Origin: Coccinella septempunctata | Lineage: Eukaryota; Arthropoda; Insecta; Coleoptera; Coccinellidae | Length of the DNA stretch: 64,000 nt | Direction: 5' to 3' | NCBI RefSeq assembly: GCF_907165205.1 | Contig: NC_058189.1 | Span: forward strand, 52,230,270 to 52,294,269 | Shown: piece by piece, positions 24,116 through 35,766 of the stretch | Layout: each line of letters starts with the position of its first letter | Numbering within the stretch: position 1 is the stretch's first letter | Position numbers and translations under genes: made by a program | The notes under the pieces: generated by a model | Seen by the model: only the letters and a program-made list of their open reading frames with translations | Told to the model about the DNA's origin: nothing | Database searches by the model: none

Positions 24116-25261
24116 CAGGGTGGGCAAATTTCGATGTTTTAGCACTACAGTTTTTGAACCAGAGGAGATACACAAAATCTGATACCCCATTCTCGTTCTC
24201 TTTTTCTGAGAAACTAACAATAGTAGTAGTCATTTTTTGCCACTTTCTTTTGTTTTCGAGTTATAAGCAAAAATTGGAAAAATGGCGATATCGAAATAAA
24301 TTTATATCTCCGCTAATACTGACGATAGAGCTCTGAAATTGAAACATTATACAGGCACTTTTTCACGTAGAATCCAGTGGCGTGCTCGCCTTTTTTGCAG
24401 GATCTTTAATTACAAAGTTATGACCCAAAGTTATGTTTTTTTAAATGGGAACACTAGTTTTCTGTGCAATTTTTTGAAAGCTCAATTTTTATTGATTTCA
24501 AAGATATATAACATCATATGGTTTGTATCAATATAAATTATAGAAAATGGTCAAAAACCTTTTTTCTCAATATTTCTATGGTTTCAACTTTTGATGAGCA
24601 TAGAAAAATATAGCATCGTATGATTACCAGTGCCTCCTTCTATAAGTCCTTTCATTATTATGAAAATTCATGAAATATATCTTGATTCAAATTTTGTGAC
24701 AATTGGTAAAAAGCATAGAAAGAATGACATTGCCGGAAGGAGACTGCTTTTGATATAGGAAATTCTATTTTTCTGTGCTCGTCAAAAGTTGAAACCATAG
24801 AAATACTGGAAAAAAGTGTTTTTGACCATTTTCTATTATTTATATTGTTACAAACCATATGATGTTATATATTTTTGAAATCAGTAAAAATTAAGCTTTC
24901 AAACAATTGCACAGAAATCTAATGTTCCCATTTAAAAAAAACATAACTTTGGGTCATAGCTTCGTAATTAAAAATCCTGCTAAAAAGTCGAGCACGCCAC
25001 TGGATTCTACGTAAAAAAGTGCCTGTATAATGTTTCAATTTCAGAGCTCTATCATCAGTATTAGCGGAGATATAAATTTATTTCGATATCGCCATTTTTC
25101 CAATTTTTGCTTATAACTCGAAAACTAAAGAAAGTGGCCAAAAATGACTACTACTATTGTTAGTTTCTCAGAAAAAGAGGACGAGAATGGGGTATCAGAT
25201 TTTGTGTATCTCCTCTGGTTTAAAAACTGTAGTGCTAAAACATCGAAATTTGCCCACCCTG
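24116..25261. mobile_element. Long-inverted-repeat element F2, copy 2 (1,146 bp)
   Basis: Same termini (CAGGGTGGGCAAATTTCG) and TA flanks (24114-24115, 25262-25263) as copy 1 at 11242-12386. Arms of nearly 500 bp are inverted copies and the central spacer is conserved between the two elements. The copies differ at scattered sites only, so the family moved relatively recently. No protein is encoded; frames that appear in it are read from the arms. Confidence 0.9.
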
Positions 25262-25263
25262 TA

Positions 25264-26234
25264 CATAGTGTACAGTTTTTTCACTTCAAAAAAATCGAAT
25301 AGCTTGGATGTTTCAGAATTATTTTAACTCTGTTATGATAATTTTTTGATTGATTGGAAACTGAAAAAATAAGAAATGTAGGTAATAAGTTTTTGTGTAA
25401 TATTTGCAGAACTTCCACTAACAAGTACAAAAACTGAGAACAAAAAAATGTGCTGGTTATTTTGAACGTTGAAGCATACATGCATCTCCTTCCCAAGGCA
25501 TTCTTTATATTTCCACCTACTCCTCATATTTTTCGAATATATAGGATATATCTTCCAATTTCCGAGCAGCTCACAATATAGATAACGTAATGCAGATACT
25601 CTTATAAACCCATGAAGCTTTATAGATTGCGAAATATACCCCTTCCGAAATAGACGATTGATGTTTTTCACTCCACTTCTCACGTATACTGCAGGATAAC
25701 GACAAGCGGATATCGGATCTAAATGCCTAAACACACCTAGTCTCTCTAGCACCACCGAGGTTCTATCGCAGGTCCAGTAGTATACATCAGGGGTGTTCCT
25801 AAATTGGAGGTACACACGGAGGGGAGGTTACTTGAGTAATTTGAAGAAATATGATCGCGAACGTTTCGTTTTCGAGATACAGTATGAATTTTTTTTCAAG
25901 ATTTTTTTTCTCATAGGATCTACAATTCACAAGACATTCAACTGAAATTTGGCATAGATATTACAATTGATAGTTTACACCATGTGACAAGCCAATTTCG
26001 ATAGCAAATCTACAAGGTGATATTTTTTCTGGAACCCTGTTTTCCTCCAAAAATTTTTAGTTTGGTGAGCCACTGTTAATTTGAAAAAATCTTGAAAGAA
26101 GCTTTATTGATGTACTAAACTTTATGGTCTCTAGTAGTTTTGCCGTATCTGCTACCGATTTCGAGAAATTTTTTTTTAACGAACACTTATAATATTTATG
26201 CCAAATTTCAGTTGAATCTATTGTGAAGTGTACA
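25264..26234. other. Unassigned repeat-like sequence
   Basis: An open frame of 160 codons on the minus strand (25333-25815) resembles no family I know. Bases 25860-26230 read like the non-coding interior of insect DNA elements (poly-T runs, phrases such as aaatttggcatagat). No gene is called. Confidence 0.4.
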
Positions 26235-26236
26235 TA

Positions 26237-27496
26237 CGAGGATTTATTGAAAAATTCGTAGCCTACTATAGAACCAAACAAAATTTCAATGTCAAAATAT
26301 TTTATTACTCAACATATTCTCCTCTTAATTGGATACATTTATTACAGCGAACCTGCAACGTCTCTAGACGTTTTTTTTCAAAAAAAAATGTTTCTTATTG
26401 CTGTGCAAACCAGACCTCCACAGCTTTTATTACCTCCTCGTTGGAATAAAATTTACGACCTTTCAAACTTTTTTTCAGTTAAGGAAAGAGATGATAGTCG
26501 AATGGAGACAAATCTGGCGAATAAGGGGGAGTTCTAGTAATTCAAACCCTAAATCACGAATTTTTTGCATGGGGACATGAGATTTATGAGCAGGGACGTT
26601 GTCCTGCAAAAAAAAACACCTTTGGATAGCTTTCCGCGTCTTTTCCCTTAAATTTTTTCCCGTAGATTGGTCAGTAATGTCGAATAGTAATCTCTGGTCA
26701 TTGTTCTACTCTTATCCAAAAAATCAATCATGATTACTCGATGGCAATCCCAAAAAACAGCATCAAGAACTTTAGCAGCAGATTTTTGAACACGAAACTT
26801 CTTGGGTCTTGGAGAACCAGAGTGTCGCCATTCCATCGATTGCTGCTTTGCTTCTGGATCGTAGAAATGTACCCAAGTCTCATCCATTGTAACAATTCGG
26901 TTTAAGAAGTCTACATCGTTTTCAAATCGAGCACAGATCGAAGGCGATGCTTCTACCCTTGCACGCTTTTTATCAACATTCAACCATTGGGGGATCCATT
27001 TTGCAGCAATTTTTCTCATGTTCAAATTGACGTGAACTATATGATGAACGCGTCCGTATGAAATATTCACTGCTTCAGATATCCGTTTTAGCCCAAATCG
27101 ACGGTCTGATAAAATCATGTCATGAACTGCATCGATATTTTCGGGGACTGACACAGAAACTGGCCTTCCCGATCGGTCATCGTCTTGAATGGAAAATTTA
27201 CAGCTTCCAGTTCAATTTTTTATGGTCACATACGAAGGACATTAATCACCAAGGGTATGAAGCATATCTTCGTAAATCTGCTTACCTCTTAACCCTTTTA
27301 AATACAGGTACTTGATGATGGCTCGATACTTTTCGATTTTCACAATTTCTTTTAATTTATTGCATAACTCTGGTTTACTTTTTTGACCCCAAACTTCACA
27401 CTGACACTTCTAATGAGTTATTGCTCGTTACTATGGTAACGCAATATTTTTATGCATGGAACTAGTCTAGGCTAACTAGATATCAATACATCCTCG
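26237..27496 (-). mobile_element. mariner element, both ends present (1,260 bp)
   Basis: Inverted ends begin CGAGGATTTATTGA on the left and, inverted, CGAGGATGTATTGATATCTA on the right. They are flanked by TA at 26235-26236 and 27497-27498. The length is typical of mariner. The transposase on the minus strand is broken by stops and a frameshift. Confidence 0.9.
26310..27420 (-). pseudogene. mariner transposase with nonsense codons
   Basis: The N-terminal helix-turn-helix region is readable (YLYLKGLRGKQIYEDML) but is followed by stops shortly after LHTLGD and before the first GRP linker. The next 168 codons (26648-27154) are open and contain the first catalytic motif (TMDETWVHFYDPE) and the WRHSGSPRPKKFR region typical of mariner. 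The frame then breaks after LREKI. In another frame FLQDNVPAHKSH and YSPDLSPFDYHLF give the second and third Asp of the D,D34D triad. The C terminus has further stops. Inactive; cecropia-type affiliation is my recollection only. Confidence 0.9.
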
Positions 27497-27498
27497 TA

Positions 27499-28425
27499 GT
27501 ATAAGAGAAAACCTGGAATGAACTCTAACTTTAACAACCTGAAGCTTCCTAGATTCACAGTGCCACCTCTTTTATTCCTTGTGAAATAATGTGATAGTAT
27601 ATGAATTTCATTGTATTGCCGTATGTGCATAAAAAAAAGAATGTTCCAGATGGAAAAAACTCTTCTCATGTAAAAACAATATCTGGTGGTTACCTGCAAA
27701 ACATTTTCTCGCTTGCTTCTCATGAAAGGGGCTGTCATTAATGTTTGCATTACCTGCAGAAGCTATCACGTGGTAACATGATAAAAATAGAACCGAAAGC
27801 TCCAGGAAATTAACTACGAAGTGGAATATTGCGATTTTCAGTTTGAAAAGCCCGATACCAGTTTGACGCGAGCGTAGAAAATTGAACGGAAAAACAAACA
27901 AGTGTTTCGTTATTACTGTTACAGCTTGAGTAGGCGACGTTTTCGAATAGTTATTTTGTTCAATATCATATATGTGGTTAGGTTATTACGTCTAGTATTA
28001 TGAAGTACAGAATTAATCTGCAGACAATAATTAGAGTATAAAGTGGGAGATGGAAATTTCCAGCTCATGACACATTTCGATGAGATCTCTGATTGCTTCC
28101 ATCTGAACGCTCTGTATTTTGAATGGAACACAGCAATGGCGCAATTTCATTACCGAGGGACTATTCTGGAATAATTCGCCAGGATTTCATATCAGCCTAG
28201 TACACTGCTCTGCCAAAAACAATGGAAATTAATTTAATTTTCTAATCATGCAATTTTGGCTCAATCCACATTATCATAAAAAATATGGAATGTGTACACA
28301 TGTACAGAGCTATATTCTTGTGTTAATGACAGTTGGTTTCAAGAGCACGAGAATTTAATTGCGTGTCATTTGGGCAATCACAAGGATACATCGATTATAT
28401 ATCATGACAGATTGATAGCTAACAT
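27499..28425. other. No gene recognised
   Basis: Short overlapping frames on the minus strand (27472-27901) show no domain. Nothing else identifiable. Confidence 0.45.
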
Positions 28426-29886
28426 CAAAGATTATAGAGTAGAAAGATAGGAAACGAAGCGACTAAAGTGATGTGAGCGCCATCTGCGTTTCAAATGTGT
28501 TTTTAAGGCCCTATGACTGGTTAAAATTTTAATTCGAGGGACATATGAAATTTTGCGAGATGTTAGAGTCATATGGCCATTTTGATCAAACAGGTTTAGA
28601 ATGTTTTGATTCGCGTATCCATAGACAACCTCATATCGCCTTTTGTTTTTCAAGCCCGTTCTAGTTGCTGATTATTGAAATTTTTGTCTAATTTCTTGGC
28701 GAAAACCTCAGAATATCGTTCGAAAATTATTGTATGGTGAAGAACTGTGGATCAAATAAAACTAATTTTACTAAGGAAAATGGGAATGTAAGTATTAAAA
28801 CTGGTAACATGTGACTCGGTCATTCATTGATTTTTATTTTCAGTGCTACGAAGTGGATAAAATTTTCAGGGCATAAAGGCCTGCAAACACTACTGACTAC
28901 ACCATGTGCAATGAACATTTTACTGCAAGTCGATTAAGAACTGTTCATCCACGTAAATTGTTGTATGCAGGAAGCATCCCTTACATGAAGGGCTCATTTA
29001 GTGGAAATTATGACTTTTATAGGTCCATTCAAAGATTCTCAATTGCCTTCAATATATGCAGAAATGCAAAAGTTTTATTGATTTCGATTTCGGAATCGGG
29101 TGACTGTTAAATTGTTGTTTGGAAAGTCAAAGTTTTATGAAACCTCCTGTGAGTGTTTTGTTCATTCGTCAATCAATTTGCATATTGTGTCATAAAGAGA
29201 TCATACCATGAAGAAATCATAATAAAGCATGAAGAAATTATACTGACGGGCTTGAATACAGGTCTTGTATACCTCTGTAAGGTTTTTTCAAATTGTGGTT
29301 CTGAAAATTTTGTAAATAATATGTAAGTAACGGAAATGTGTATCCTATGACGGTAAATTGAATATTGGTTCATATCAATTTCTGATATAAATTGTACAAA
29401 TTTAACTCAGTTTAATTCAAAAAGTTTTCACAGAAAAAACACCTTTGACGCAGATAATCATGTACTCTTGTATCCTAGTCAAAGCTCTGTTCGTTGTCCA
29501 TAATTTCAAATTTTAGTAAATTTTTTATAGATTACAAATAAAAATTTATCACATCTACACAGCGTATTTCATTGATACCAATCGATTCCAAACAATGTTC
29601 AGACATGCTGGTCACAAAACAAAACCATCCTTTTGTTTTGTCGCTCAGGATGTTTGTTTTCTGGTTTCAACAAGGTCAATATTGCAATTCAAATCAAGGA
29701 ATAGAATTCGAATTTCGCGCCCCTCAATTATAAAACAGAAAACTGTTATTAAACAGTTTTTCTGTATTGATATTACGTTTTCAGCACCATCTCATTATCA
29801 AATGTGTTTTCACTGGCCAAAATGTAGTCGGTTTTTACTACTAGCGATATGAGGGCGTTTCCTATCTTTTTACTCTATAATCTTTG
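28426..29886 (+). mobile_element. P-like DNA transposon relic (1,461 bp)
   Basis: Terminal inverted repeats of about 31 bp begin CAAAGATTATAGAGTA on the left. The right end, inverted, begins CAAAGATTATAGAGTAAAAA and both continue AGATAGGAAACG. A THAP-domain remnant lies near the left end in plus orientation. Ends of about 30 bp beginning CA plus a THAP domain fit the P superfamily. No 8-bp duplication is preserved. Confidence 0.65.
28734..28990 (+). pseudogene. THAP zinc-finger remnant, intron-split and frameshifted
   Basis: An ATG at 28734 opens MVKNCGSNKTNFTKENGN, followed by a donor (GTAAGT at 28788) and a 56-base intron ending CAG at 28843. The second exon gives KWIKFSGHKGLQ in one frame and then MCNEHFTASR and RKLLYAGSIP in another. 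W-x-x, C-x-EHF and the final proline are THAP landmarks. The first Cys pair is incomplete. One frame break separates the halves, so it cannot be translated as a domain. No catalytic region was recognised downstream. Confidence 0.6.
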
Positions 29887-30985
29887 CTTAATGCGTTACT
29901 CACCTTAGGAAAGTGTTATGAAGTTGATACAAGTGGTATTTTCGAAAATATTTTGGATAATACACTCAAAATAAATTTCATGAAAATATCTTTTGTTGTT
30001 CTCCGTATAATTTTGGAAGGTTAGAAAGAATAACCCTGTATTAAAGTTAGTAGACATGAAACACAAGATAGAACAACGAGTCCTCATTGTACATAATCAT
30101 GAGAAAGTAACTGTTTGGTGTGTATTTTGGTCTAGAAAATCCTTCGATCGTTTTCTTTCGAAAATAACCGAGTTAATATGGTAAAGGTCAAGGACGAAAG
30201 TGGTCCTAGGGACTATTCGGGCAGCTCATACGAGTCTTACCGGTGGACTTCAGCTCATTTTATACAAAAACTATAATTTTATAATATATTCGAACCGTAT
30301 TGTAAGGCTGGCAATTATTTTCATATAGCAGATACTAGAGTAGAAGGATAAGACCGTAATCTAAGAATAAATATAAACTTTATCTGATATCTGTCTTCAT
30401 TGCTGTTAAAAAAGACTATTCAGGAATCGCCTTATTTGAAGTGAAACCCTTTTCCGAGCGCTCAAAATTCCTAACTACTTATAATCTGAGAACTTGCAGA
30501 ATGTTTCCTCCTGAAAATTCTCAAAACTACCACATTTTCCCATGAATTAATGTGAGAACACCCCGAGGTAGAACTTGTATTCAAAGTGGCTCGGAGTTCA
30601 GCTCCGCTCAGACTCCTTTTTAGTTCGCCTTCCGGACCTTCCGCAATACATCACCATGTAAATGGAAATGAGAGGTTCGTTTCATTCTCTCATCATGCCG
30701 CCCATTTCCAATTAGCATGGAAATCGAGAATTTCCTGCGTCCTCTTTGTGACCTGATCATTTATCTTGAAAACGGGTAGAGTGCAACCGAATTCGGTCAT
30801 TTCAAAGGATTATTTTCTAATTTTTTTTTTTTGGTCATCCACACGTATGGAGATAGCGATTATTCGTTTCCATTTTCTCGAAAATCAATATAACTGGCTC
30901 AGAAGTAAAATATCCGATCAACAATTTGTCCAATGTATTTTATGTAACTATGTAAAAACGAAGATATTGCTGATACAATACAGAA
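29887..30985. other. No gene recognised; one less AT-rich patch
   Basis: Bases 30540-30780 are less AT-rich and look non-repetitive, with a homeodomain-type core (caattag) near 30705. This might be a regulatory element of the surrounding gene, but only composition supports that. Confidence 0.3.
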
Positions 30986-30988
30986 GGA

Positions 30989-33190
30989 ATTCATTCATTC
31001 ATTCATTCATTCATTGCTGTATCCCGTTACCGGGAATAAATCTACAAAAAAAAGAAAAAAAAATTGCGAACAGACTTGTAATTTCTTAGGGCTAGTTGCG
31101 ACTGTGTGCCCTCCTATGACTAAAGAGACCCAACCGTGACTTGCAGATCCTTCCACACTCAAGGCATGGATAGTCACCAACCAGATCTGGCCGCCGCTGT
31201 ATCCTTCTCGATTATCCATTACAACTGTGTACCAAAGACCTCCACTATGACCTGTCTAACGCTAGTTGTTCCCAGTTATGATTGGCATTAACTAATTTTA
31301 GGGATTGATGTAGTGTATCCTTAAACCGCTTATACTGGCCTCCTGGTTTCCGGGCTCCCTCAGTAAATTCGCCATATAGAGATATTTTGGGGAGTCTTGT
31401 GTCTTGCATCCTCAGAATGTGGCCGCTCCATCTGAGTCGGGCCCTCATTACTTGAGTCTCAATTGTTGTACAACTCGCGCGTTGCAAGACTTCTGCATTC
31501 GAAACTTTGTGGAACCATCTGATGTGCATTATCTGTCTTAGATGACGTTGTTGCGTCTGTTCAAGCTGTTCAATATGTCGCCTGTAGGGTGTCCAGCTTT
31601 CGCTTCCGTAAAGAAGCGTTGGGAGGACCACTGCTTTGTAAACAGCTGTCTTGGTCTTCAGATTGAGGTCGTGATTTTGAAACACTCTGTCCTTTAGCTT
31701 CCAGAATGACCGTGATGCCGAATTGATACGGTTTTGTATTTCCGTGTCTAGATTAGTCCTAGTATTTATGAAACTTCCCAAGTATTTGAACTGCTCGACC
31801 TGTTCTAGAGTTTCATTATCCAGGCTGATATCTGTTTGAAGGCTTTCTGGCGGACTTACCAGGATTTTGTTCTTGTCGATATTGAGTCTAAGGCCTAAAG
31901 CTTCGTATATATGTTTATAGGTGTCCATCATTATCTGTAGATCCTCTGAGCTGCTAGCGATGAGTGAACAGTTGTCTGCATATTGATGTTCCGTGATAAA
32001 CTTGGTACGGGTTTTTGCTCTGAGGCGCTTCAGGTTAAACAGGCCTCCATCAAATCTGAATCTTATCCCAACACCTCAGCATACTCATGTCAGCAATTAT
32101 CGATACAGCTATGGCGAAAATATTGAACAGTAAAGGCGCTAATACGCAGCCTTGTTTTATTCCAGAGTTGGTTGAGAAATGGTCGGTTGTAGAGCCATTA
32201 TGCTGTATTCTAGCGGTGTTGTTGGTATGAAGGCTTTTACACACTGCTAAGAATTTTTTGGGAACTCCAAGACGTGCCATAATTTTCCATAGCGCTGTCC
32301 GATTCACCGAGTCGAATGCCTTACTTAAATCGATGAAGGTTGTATAAATCCTTGATTGTTGTTCACGGGCCTTCTCTTGTAGCTGTCGCAGTGTAAAAAT
32401 TAGGTCCACCGTACCTCGATTTGGTCGAAAGCCGCACTGGGATTCAGGTAATAGCTTTTCTAAGAGTGGATCCAGACGATTAGCCATAATCTTCGAGAGA
32501 ATTTAACCGGCCACACTAAGCAACGATATGCCTCTGTAATTGTTGCAATTCGACGTATCGCCTTTGTTGTTATAGAGGTTGATAACTAAAGCGTCTCTGA
32601 AGTCTTGTGGCACATCTCCCTGTTCCCAGATCGGAATAGTGTTAGGAGACTATTGACAATGTCTTCATCCAAGGCTTTGAATATCTCCTCTGGAATGCCG
32701 TCTAGACCAGGTAACTTATTATTTTTCATATATTTTATCGAACTTATGATTTGCGACATTGAGATTTCGTCATCAAGCGTTATCATCGAACTATACGCGA
32801 GGAGCCGGTCTAAAATAGATAAATCCGAGTCGTTATTTTGATTCAAGACCTGTGAGTAAAGCTCCTTCCATCTTTCGAGGATTTTTCTATCATCAGTTAG
32901 TATAGCTCCATGAGCATCTCTTATAGGAGAGTTAGCTTTTCTGCTTGGAGCATTAACAGTTTTGATAGCTTCGAAAAAACGCCTGTAATCATGGTTATAG
33001 GCGTAAGCTTGTATTTCCCTACATCGCAGGCTTGTTAATTGCTGTTTTCATTGCTTTGTGTTTTGCTTCCAAAAGAAGTGCGATATGAGTTTCCGTGTCG
33101 GGAATTTTCGGGAGGGTTCTGTGCCTAGTATTAATTTGGCAGCCAAAGAAATATCTGACAGTTGGAGCCATCGCTTTGAATTGATGTTTT
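30989..33190 (-). mobile_element. Non-LTR retrotransposon with 3' ATTC microsatellite, 5'-truncated
   Basis: The 3' end on the minus strand finishes in seven tandem ATTC/GAAT units (30989-31016) instead of poly-A. Reverse transcriptase pieces fill 31245-32846, and the linker upstream of the polymerase is readable to about 33180. The endonuclease is missing. A second copy of the same 3' end starts at 63703. Confidence 0.85.
31092..32850 (-). pseudogene. Reverse transcriptase with C-terminal C2H2 finger, broken
   Basis: In minus-strand order: NNKLPGLDGIPEEIFKAL (32586-32846), then LPESQCGFRPNRGTVD, TTFIDLSKAFDSVNR (motif A) and GIKQGCVLAPLLFNIF (motif B) at 32050-32487. A piece at 31245-31931 carries LNIDKNKIL, KYLGSFI, LYGSESW and LRWSGHILRM. 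The catalytic YADD region falls in a frame break near 31950. After a stop at 31245-31247, where the related copy at 63.9 kb reads Gln, the frame continues to a C2H2 finger, CLECGRICKSRLGLFSHRRAH, ending at 31092. Several stops and shifts make it inactive. The clade is not assigned. Confidence 0.85.
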
Positions 33191-34206
33191 TCATTTCTAA
33201 ACGACTATGTACAAATATATAAAAAAATGTAATATCTACAAAAAGTAAGTGTATTTAATAGTGGTAGAAGGACGCAAGTCGTTACCCATTTGCTGGAGCA
33301 ATATATTTTTTTCTTCTTCAAAATATAAAGGATTCAATTAGTTATTCCTTCAAACTAGACCTAATGTGAGGGCTTTATTAAAAACAACATGAAACCCTGC
33401 TGAAATATTCTGCATATTTGTTGAGATTTTTTGCCATAAATTAAACCACAACTTAATAATAACTAATAATAATAGCAGGAAACGTATCTAAACCTAAAAA
33501 AAAATTATATTTCTTGAAGGGAAAAATTTTATTCCGCCAGCAGCTCTACAACGTGAGGACGTTGAGGCTCATCAATTCATGATGTACTCAAATCATTCAT
33601 TATAATGGACGAAGCAAAAATATGAACAGTTGGTTTTCGCACTACTAATCCAGCATAATTTTCGACTCTGCAATGAGTCGCTTGAATATCAAGAGCAAGG
33701 AAGATTGTTGCTCAATAGTACCTACTGAATTCTTGGACCAACTTTCATCAATTTATCGCCTGAAAAATGCCGGGAAGGCAAAAATTCCACGATGATAATA
33801 TTATGGACACAATAAATCACAAAAGAATTCCGCACTCACAATATTATCTAACTAAGAAGTAACCAAAGGAAAAGTTCCAGCGTTCTTGTTATAAATATGA
33901 AACTACTCAAAACTGCACTAACCGACAACTTGAACTCACTTCTATTCAATGGTAGAATGTGATATCTGGCTGAAAGGATCTGCATGTTCTTTCCACTCCC
34001 TTTTCCGTTTCAGGGCAAACCCCCAAGATCTACCTTTCAAATAAACATGGATTTCTTTATACGAGGTTGTATCGGGGAGTTAGAAAAGCATGAAAGAGAT
34101 TTGAAATAAAATTTACATGACGATTGAGGAAAGTTACTCAATGGATTTGTAGCAGTTTTATTCTCATTATCGCAGATTCTTTTTCTATTCATGGCAACCA
34201 ATATAT
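33191..34206. other. No gene recognised
   Basis: About 1 kb of unique-looking sequence with no exon or element end that I can support. Confidence 0.45.
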
Positions 34207-34460
34207 GACTCGTACAAATATTTCAATAGTGGAATGTTGAGGTCAAAAGAAACACTTTTTTCCTGCACCATTTTTTCCGAATCACCTAGGTTCGAAAGAT
34301 ACAGGCTTTTGAAAAACCATAAAAAAATGTTATTTTTAGTTCTATCTCAGTTTTACAGAACTGTTTTATTGAATGAAATGAATTTCGGCATGGTTTTTCA
34401 TTTATTTGATTAATCTTTTTCGAATTGGAATCATTCATACACTTATTTATTATCAATATT
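34207..34460 (+). repeat. Foldback-type element F4, partial copy
   Basis: Starts at GACTCGTACAAATATTTC, i.e. inside the F4 terminus, and continues like the inverted right arm of the copy at 13014-13636 (gatacaggcttttgaaaaacc). The outer CAGGGTG end is missing. Confidence 0.65.
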
Positions 34461-34616
34461 AGCATTTATGAAAAAGAAATTTATTATTGCTCATAGCCAT
34501 ATCGGCACATTTCGTTGTTTGTTTCATCATATTTCACTTTCTTCGTTTAATTCGTTTCTCTTTCGTTTCTGTTCGAACAAGCTAGTACGTAATTGTCGTG
34601 TAGGTTCCAAACTATA

Positions 34617-35766
34617 CTCCATTCACATTTATTTTAGCAGTCGGTTGGCCATGAAATAATTTTCTCAAGTTTTTGTAACTAGAACGGAGTAAGGTTGGCA
34701 CTCATGAAATGTTGTTAGTGTCATAACGCCGTTGCCACAACTAACATCAATTTTTATTATGAAAATGCCGAAAGTGATTGAATAAAGAGACAGGGTTTCA
34801 GGAAGTTATACCCTGATATTCTAAAATCCACAATACGTCAGACGGTAGCGAACATATTCAATGTAAGGGAATTTATATAATGTTTCATATATGAATCTAA
34901 ACGACTTATATCTCAGCTGAATATTTCCACAATCAGAAAGATTGTGAATGAAGAGGATGACAAAGAATTTCCTTCTATTGGGAGACCCAAGAAAGTGGTG
35001 GCATTTGAGAATTTTATGTTTGAGTGAATTAATGCGAAATGTTTACTACAGGATTTTCGATGAATGTCATCGTAGAATAAGTTCCCGAAAATTGATTATT
35101 CTATTTTTCATTTGACTTGTCCTATACCTACATTGTAAATGTATTATTATATCAATGATGAACAGCCATAAATACGCGCCAGTTGTCCTGTTAATTGATT
35201 ATTCATGTGAAATTTTTGTTCGAAGGTGAAGTTCATCTTGACTTGAAACTTCCTTTAATTCCTTTTACTTATATTGATGCAAGATGATTTTTGTTGAAGA
35301 ATTTAACATTCTTGTAATTATCTGTTAATTCCTTCGGGAGATACCCATTCCCAACCACTGCAACATATGCATTTCATCTTCGGCTTAATATTTTTGAAAT
35401 CTATTACTGATGTAACGTATTCAAACTTTGCCAAATAAGACAACGAACATAAACTCTCCTCAAGCTAGTGCATATTATGATATTATACTGATCTGTTGTA
35501 TTTTCCATGCAAATAACTGGATTTGGAATGCCTTCAATCAGTTTGTATAAACTTCAATTATGTTCATCACATATTTTCCGAAGAGATTCGACATTGTGAT
35601 AAAATACGTAATAACAGAAACTTTTACGTAGAACGGGCAACATAGCGTTGATTTAAAACCCAAAAATGTTTTGACAAGCGTCATAACCCCACATTTTCGT
35701 ACAATACAGAGTGAAATGTGTCAAATTTCCATGGCCAACCGAGTGCTAAAATAAAAGTGAATGGAG
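34617..35766 (+). mobile_element. Family-1 element, copy D, with clean split HTH exon
   Basis: 1,150 bp with TA on both sides. This is the clearest copy for the coding remnant. A first exon ends KSTIRQTVANIFN at 34862, a 54-base GT-AG intron follows (34863-34916), and a second exon reads LNISTIRKIVNEEDDKEF, SIGRPKKVVAFENF and a stop at 35025-35027. The two exons are in phase and together form a helix-turn-helix followed by a GRPKK motif, the arrangement of the DNA-binding region of Tc1/mariner transposases. Confidence 0.85.

Noticed and set aside
25333..25815. 160-codon minus-strand open frame
   Set aside because: No recognisable domain, no bounding splice sites, and it extends into sequence that looks like transposon interior. 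Length alone is not convincing in this composition.
27472..28131. Minus-strand frames of 70-97 codons
   Set aside because: Overlapping frames without domain, splice or homology signals.
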